Shown here piece by piece: positions 58,990-64,000 of a DNA stretch of 64,000 nucleotides (the first letter of the stretch is position 1; every line of letters starts with the position of its first letter). The translations under genes were made by a program, and so were the position numbers. The DNA lies in contig CM071924.1 in assembly GCA_016081115.2 (NCBI GenBank), forward strand, positions 94,316,616 through 94,380,615, in the 5' to 3' direction. The notes beneath the pieces are model-generated. The model ran no database searches, had not been told where the DNA came from, and saw only the letters and a list, made by a program, of their open reading frames with translations. The DNA is from Rehmannia glutinosa. Its lineage: Eukaryota > Streptophyta > Magnoliopsida > Lamiales > Orobanchaceae.

Positions 58990-59170
58990 TAATGCCTTTG
59001 TCTAGTCTCGTATCACAAAAGGACCCAAGGTGAGAAAAAGATCACTTGTCGATCATATGAATACGAACTTAGTAAAATGTACAGTTGATCCGTTCGCTAC
59101 ACAATTGCATGCCGGTCTTTTGCATTTATTGACGGAAAAAGGTTTCTTTGGGTTCATTTTTCTCACCATT
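58990..59170 (+). pseudogene. unidentified coding-like fragment in the second CACTA element
   Basis: A plus-strand frame is open for about 50 codons (KVRKRSLVDHMNTNLVKCTV, then LHAGLLHLLTEKGFFGF). A further open stretch lies at 59397-59582 (KIWKDVILISREIFTHSRFF), after a possible acceptor TTTTGCAG near 59323. Codon-like structure and acceptor suggest exons of a captured host gene or remnants of a CACTA protein. I recognise no family. Confidence 0.3.
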
Positions 59171-59766
59171 TGATCGTGTAGTGAAAAATCTTAAAAGAAC
59201 CATATGAATATATGCTGCTATGGATGTACTTTACGTTTTTGGTCGAAATATATAGAAATAAAAATGTCTATATCTTCCAATATGACAAAGTTCTTAATAG
59301 ATTAGTTTCAACGTCTTTTGCAGCTGGTTGATTTTGAGTGTTGGAAGTCGATTCTTTCCAGATCAGAAAAGAGCTCTGGCACCATAAGCAACGAAGGTGC
59401 CGTTTGTATCCTTCCAAAAAATTTGGAAGGACGTCATCTTGATATCTAGGGAAATATTTACGCATTCGAGATTCTTTTACTCGAAATTGTCAGTGGGAGA
59501 CCTCCATACTGCAAAGATGAAGGGTGCTTGGTTGATTGTGTACGAACATTATAAATCAGGAACCTCTCTGTGTATTAATTAGAAACAGTTTTTATAGTTA
59601 ATGAAAAGTGTAATTTAAATTAGAATAGAAGTAATGTATTTCTAATTCAATTTTGATAATATTAATCGATTTTATGTTTAATTAGTAGTGAACTTATAAT
59701 AGTTGCTAGAATTGGAATTTATAATGAATTTTGTTTATTTATATGGATTTTTTGCAGATTTGGACC

Positions 59767-60195
59767 GATGTCTTTAGATGAAACGACACCGGTTTTAAAC
59801 CGGTATTTTGATACGGTGTCTATTCATCAAAAGACACCGGTTTTAAACCGGTGTCAAATACATAAACTTTTAACATTAGGGCCTTTGAAAGCGGATATTT
59901 TATATCTACGACATCGGTTTAAAACCGGTGTCTTTCAAGGAAACAACACCGGTTTTAAACCGGTGTCAAAAAATTCAGACTTTTAACACCAGTGGTTTTA
60001 ACACCGGTTGTTTTACTACTAGACACCGGTTTAAAACCGGTGTCTTTCAAGGAAACGACACCGGTTTTAACACCGGTTGTTTTACTACTAGACACCGGTT
60101 TAAAACCGGTGTCAAAAAGTTCAGACGTTTAACACCAGTAGCTTTAACACCGGTTGTTTTACTAATAGACACCGGTTTAAAACTGGTGTCTATCA
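59767..60195. repeat. dense palindromic CACTA subterminal array
   Basis: About ten ACACCGGT-containing units, most of them near-perfect palindromes, some within a 69 bp tandem duplication near 59995-60130. Frames at 59768-60236 come from the repeat. Confidence 0.92.
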
Positions 60196-60212
60196 GGATT
60201 TTTGTAGTAGTG

Positions 60213-60599
60213 TATGCATATGCCGTTGAAGTTTAAACCATTGGCCAAAAACTTAATCCGCTAATTGGTTAAGGTTACTAATTCTCATTTTGCAACTAAT
60301 TCAATATGTCCAAATTCATTTTTTTTAATTTACAAGATATACGTGAAATGAAAAAAAGGAAAAGAAAAATAAAAGGATGTATTGGTGAAGATTTTGTTTT
60401 CTCTCGATGTTAGGGGCCAACCATTCATCTTGTACATATCCATGATCATTCATTTATCACAAAACATGGCTTGTGTAATTTATAGTAAATCATTTACTGA
60501 AATGACGGTTTTCCGTTTATTAATTTTAGTTTTGAGATTCTATATTTAAGAAGCTAATTAATATTGAGTTCCCACAATAACTAATTATATTGTTCAAAA
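60213..60599. other. unassigned intergenic sequence, copy B
   Basis: Matches 17920-18299 of copy A. Non-coding. Confidence 0.4.
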
Positions 60600-60791
60600 T
60601 ATTTTTCTTCTCCCCTTGGATTCTGGCTTTGTCAGGCCCTGAAAGCAATAGAGGCGACGACAAAGATTAAGGTGAACAACGTCACAGACCCCATTCTCGA
60701 TGATCGATTTGTACTCTGGTTTAACTATTAGATCCCAACAATATTCCTCAAGGGAATAAAAGATTGCAAGTTCTTTGTGAAGAACTTGCAA
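60600..60791 (-). pseudogene. minus-strand PME-derived fragment, copy B
   Basis: The minus strand reads KELAIFYSLEEYCWDLIVKP and then runs into the same hydrophobic-anchor DNA as copy A, but shifted out of frame. It is the left arm of the hairpin below. Confidence 0.5.
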
Positions 60792-60865
60792 TCTTTTATT
60801 CCCTTGAGGAATACTGTCGAGATCAAATAGTCAAACCCGAGTACAAATCAATCATCGAGAATAGG
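60691..60865. repeat. near-loopless inverted repeat of PME sequence, copy B
   Basis: The arms 60691-60775 and 60780-60865 are reverse complements with few mismatches, centred on GCAAGTTCTT TGTG AAGAACTTGC. The four-base loop replaces the 75 nt spacer of copy A. Confidence 0.9.
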
Positions 60866-61443
60866 ATGGTGAATGCCACTCAACTCACCCATAACGCGGT
60901 CAACATATTAGCCGAGCTATCTCAAGTGTTGAATCTCTTCAATGTGCAACAACGTCTATCTCATTAGAATGTCACTACAACTAGCAGCTCTCATCATCGA
61001 CTATTAATGTCATCGTCGGATGGATATCCCGCGTGGTTTAAGAGTGACGATCGTAAGATGTTGGCGAAACAGGGGATCATCAGGCCTAATGTGGTGGTCG
61101 CCAAGGACGGGAGCGGTCAGTTCAAAACCATTGGGGACGCGGTTGCGGCATATCCCGCGAATCACCAAGGGAGATTAATTCATTATTTATGTGAAGACTG
61201 GTGTTTATGAGGAGCAAGTCCTAATTCCCACGAAGAATCTCGATACCTTCATTTGTGGAGATGGAAAACAATGGCTACAGCCACGTTCGTTAATTATTAA
61301 TTATATAAAATATTAATCTAAGTTGAATAGTTAGCAATGAATACATTAAGTATTATATACATATTTATTTACTTTTATGTCATACTTTGCAGGAAATAAG
61401 GCAAGAGGATTCATTGCCCAGGGAATTACATTCAAAAGTGAGG
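60780..61443 (+). pseudogene. pectin methylesterase pseudogene, copy B
   Basis: This is the longer of the two PME pieces. The pro-region end reads ELAIFYSLEEYCRDQIVKPE and TQLTHNAVNILAELSQVLNL, resembling the inhibitor-domain C-terminus. Next come PAWFKSDDRKML and VVVAKDGSGQFKTIGDAVAA (the hallmark start of the plant PME catalytic domain), then, after a frameshift, KTGVYEEQVLIPTKN. An intron with GT...TTTGCAG borders (about 61288-61392) precedes ARGFIAQGITFKSEAGP. Homology ends at about 61443 at a junction with Helitron sequence. Active-site motifs (QD, DFIFG, LGRPW) are absent. Stops lie between the pro-region and catalytic parts. It is not functional. Confidence 0.88.
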
Positions 61444-61454
61444 CAGGACCAACC

Positions 61455-61830
61455 TCCTCGGGTACTAAACCAGAAGATTAATATACACCATTCCTTGGGC
61501 TCGAAAAGTATAAATTCTTCGCCTTGCATATGCAAGCTGTTTACTAATTTTACTCCAAATAAGGTAAAAGAAAATATGCAGTTAAATGGACGAATATTTG
61601 TTCCGAAGTTGATGGCCTCTTCTGATTGAGAAGTAAACAACTCATACAATTCATCGAGATTCTCAATAGTAGCAAATTTAATTTTTCCATTATCACAACA
61701 AAATATTGGAGGCTCACACTCAAATCTGATAGCATCACAATGTATGCAGTTGTGCATTTTTTTACTCATGTATCTCCAAACTTTGGCCAACCAATTATCA
61801 AACTTCAAGAAACAAATATCCAGTAATCTA
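61455..61830 (-). pseudogene. Helitron Rep/helicase N-terminal fragment, copy B
   Basis: The 142-codon minus-strand frame 61380-61808 contains CIHCDAIRFECEPPIFCC, ELYELFTSQSEEAINFGTNI and FNCIFSFTLFGVKL. This matches the conserved N-terminal segment of plant Helitron replication proteins (C..C.A.RF..E...FCC, LY.LFT, F.NIR.YN..FSFTSFGV). The rest of the frame reads into PME-derived sequence. The HUH motif and helicase are lacking. It lies tail-to-tail with the PME fragment, as in copy A. Confidence 0.85.
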
Positions 61831-62918
61831 AATTAAAAAAATTAAAAAGCTTGATTTATCATGTTTGAAATAAGACAATTTTTTGTATTATACTAACCTT
61901 CTGAGTCACATGCAATTTGATCTTTATCAAGACACGCAAAATGTGGACTTGTACTCTTTCAGTGCTTCTTTGCCCTATCAATATACTCTTACCTCTGAAT
62001 ATTATTTAAATTGTCATATTTTCTCTTCATCTTATCACGATTTCTTTGTCGATATATATATATATATATCTTTAACTGTACAATAAAATAAGTGTGACAA
62101 GTATATCTTGAATTATAAAGTTGTGAAAAGAAAAACTATTAGTTTTTAAGGATTTTAAAAGATATTCAACTTACCTGATAATAAATTTGATGTGGATGAT
62201 CTTCTATACATTCTAGAGTATGAATTATTAGTAAATTCTTTTGTTAAAGTAAATATATATTGCTTCTTGCGACATGAAATGACCTATAATTAATACAATA
62301 TATATTTATAATAATTATACAATCTTAAACTTTAAAAAATACTATAACAATAAAAATAAAAGCATCCAAAAAATAAAGATTAGGCAAAAACGTCAAGTTA
62401 TATTACAAAGGCATTTTACAAAGCTTCAGGACACAATGAGCATGCCAACAAATATAAAATTAGGCATAAGCTTAAATTTATGTTGCAAAAGGCATATATA
62501 TTCTATATAACAAATTATATTTATGATGTCAAATACCAAAAGCATTATGCATCCAATTAACACATATGATGACGAGATACATTTTATTGGAGATGAATTA
62601 TACTCATCAAAGGTTAATTACAAAAATATAATAAATTATTCTTAAATTTCTTAATAAATCTAGGTCAATTGAGCATATATGTAGAAATGGGATATTTTGG
62701 ACCAAAACTAAAAAGATTAAGAATTATGTGACCAAATTAATTGCAAAATTAAGGTTTTGGGACTATTTTTTGCAACAAAATGAATTTTTTGAAATAATAT
62801 GAATCTTTTCGGACTATTTTGCAACATATGGACCAAATGTGCAATACGGAAATTCTTGTGGTACCAGTTTTGCAAGTAACTCTAAATTTGGTTTTCTTTT
62901 CCCAATATTGGTCGTAAC
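61831..62918. other. unassigned AT-rich sequence, copy B
   Basis: Matches 19961-21105. Contains a short TA microsatellite at about 62053-62070. No gene. Confidence 0.45.
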
Positions 62919-63467
62919 TGTGAGGCCCCGACTTTATCAACCTAAGATATGATGTTGTATAGTGATGAATTATTTGGCTAAGTGTCACAAACCTATTATT
63001 AATGAAATGTGACATGGCTTTTATTTATTTCTTCCAACATCAATTACTCTTTCCAAATTTTCGAGCGTACCAATTTTAATTCCTTCTCAAGTATAATACT
63101 TGATCGATTAATTATGACTTTAGAAATTGGACCCTCGATAATTTAGGATTACATTTCAATTCTTATCCAAATATTTCACCTTATTCTATAATATATTTCC
63201 AAACAACTTCCTATTTAATTTGAAAAAAATACATTTTTGTTATTTAACATCCTTATTTTTATCGTCCTATATAATTACATATATTTATATATTTATTTTC
63301 CTCTCAACTTTAATAAAAGACATGAAAATAAAATCATGTCATCCTACACACATAATTTTCGGCCATACCATTTTTAAGGAGGGAATCAACTCATTTTTTT
63401 TTTTTACCAACAAGATCAAATTATTGGACAAAAAAAATAATAATAATAATACATTTTGTCATCCTCC
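62919..63467 (+). mobile_element. partial Ty3/gypsy-type LTR
   Basis: Starts TGTGAGGCCCCGACTTTATC directly where copy B homology ends, with GTAAC as the preceding 5 bp. It is AT-rich and is cut at 63468 by a CACTA end. The rest lies outside the window. Confidence 0.55.
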
Positions 63468-64000
63468 CACATGCAAAAATGATATTAGGTAACACCCAAA
63501 AAATGTTACCTAATGGCCATAAAATATTTCTATAGACAATATGTAGCACTTTTATGGTGATGCACTTGCCCCTGCTACCTATAGTCTAAGGTATCACTTT
63601 ATTAGCTTTTAGTGATATTTTTTCTAAGTGTTACATTAAGTTCTCTATTGGTAACACTTTGAAGCAATATTTCTAAAGTGTTCATATAGAGCTGTCAATT
63701 CATGCCTGGCCCGATGGGCTGGCCCGACCCAGCCCGATATTTCAATAGGTTGGGCTTCATTATCCTAGGCCAGAAAACCACCGTGCCTCAAAAGCCCGGC
63801 CCGAGTGGGCTAGCCCGGTCGGCCTGGTTTTTTTAGTGTATTTTTCATTGATGGGTTGGGCTCCCCAAATTGAAGGCCCGAGGTACTGTTTGGCCTGGCC
63901 CGGCCCGGTATTTTGACAGCTCTAGTAACTTACATATGAATCTTATGTAACACTTTTTGTAATACTTTTTATATTTATAACACTTTTAAAAAAATACTTA
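63468..64000. mobile_element. CACTA terminus (left end of an element running off the window)
   Basis: Starts CACATGCAAAAATGATATTA, a mutated form of the CACTACAACATAAATGATA end at 2519. It continues with the same subterminal sequence (AGGTAACACC, TACCTATAGTCTAAGGTATC, TTCTCTATTGGTAACAC) in opposite orientation to 2155-2519. An hAT-like MITE interrupts it. Confidence 0.75.
63687..63924. mobile_element. GC-rich hAT-like MITE nested in the CACTA end
   Basis: Terminal inverted repeats TAGAGCTGTCAA and TTGACAGCTCTA are perfect over 12 bp. The interior is rich in GGCCCG and AGCCCG. The related CACTA end at 2155-2519 reads through this position without the insert, so the boundaries are supported. 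A clean 8 bp target duplication was not found. Confidence 0.8.

Larger units (their letters stand above)
58854..60212. mobile_element. second CACTA element, left end missing
   Basis: The right end inverted reads CACTACTACAAAAATCC then GATAGACACC, the same family as 36932-57408. The insertion point is defined by copy A, which reads through at about 17920. No terminal repeat was found at the left junction (58854), and a few bases of the copy A site are missing there, so the left end was probably deleted. The interior (58854-59766) contains coding-like fragments of unknown origin. Confidence 0.8.
26643..62918 (+). repeat. segmental duplication, copy B
   Basis: This is the collinear partner of 2520-21105. 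The homologous blocks are 26643-28353, 36072-36931, 57412-58853 and 60213-62918. Between them lie the copia element, the CACTA element with nested G2, and the truncated CACTA element. Homology ends where a gypsy LTR begins at 62919, so the right edge is censored. It may extend left of 26643 as well, where copy A is interrupted. Confidence 0.88.

Noticed and set aside
59768..60236. Open frames with repeated TPVLNRC and RFKTGV motifs
   Set aside because: They are translations of the palindromic CACTA subterminal array, mirrored at 36797-37118.

Overview
This is a repeat-dominated piece of a plant nuclear genome, most likely a eudicot. It is AT-rich and has no intact host gene. It contains long-LTR Ty3/gypsy elements of Tekay/Del type, a Ty1/copia element primed by initiator tRNA-Met, CACTA, Mutator-like (MULE), PIF/Harbinger-like and hAT-like DNA transposons, Helitron replicase remnants, and intron-containing debris of a pectin methylesterase (PME) gene. 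Nothing prokaryotic, viral or organellar was recognised. I cannot name the species.

The backbone is two direct copies of one segment. Copy A is 2520-21105 and copy B is 26643-62918. With later insertions removed, each is about 7.1 kb. The shared order is: a decayed unidentified minus-strand coding tract, a 1 kb foldback element, an old copia remnant (minus strand), a miniature CACTA-like element, an inverted repeat built from PME sequence, a truncated PME pseudogene (plus strand), and a Helitron Rep fragment (minus strand). Both outer edges of the duplication are hidden, because a CACTA element cuts copy A on the left and a gypsy LTR cuts copy B on the right.

Insertions after the duplication can be read by comparing the copies. 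Copy A received gypsy element G1 (2684-14144, duplicated target TTACT) and a 408 bp MULE (9 bp duplicated target). Copy B received a copia element (28359-36066, duplicated target ATTAA), a CACTA element (36932-57408), which itself holds gypsy element G2 (37422-51326, duplicated target TAGTG) and an old gypsy remnant, and a second, left-truncated CACTA element (58854-60212). The 5.5 kb between the copies holds a 1.16 kb foldback, a Micron-like element with 104 bp tandem repeats lying in a TA microsatellite, a second MULE, and a signal-peptide-like gene fragment split by a MITE.

No retroelement here looks autonomous. G1 lacks gag and protease, the copia gag has an internal deletion, and G2 is full length but full of frameshifts. 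Differences between LTR pairs, and between the two coding regions, pile up at CAG/CTG and CG-rich sites while AT-rich stretches are nearly identical. This raises the possibility that part of the damage is methylation-associated sequencing error. The most interesting locus biologically is the PME inverted repeat joined to a Helitron Rep fragment. It could fold into a hairpin RNA, and it has a loop in copy A but is almost loopless in copy B. Coordinates of old remnants are approximate; those of elements with target-site duplications are exact as read.
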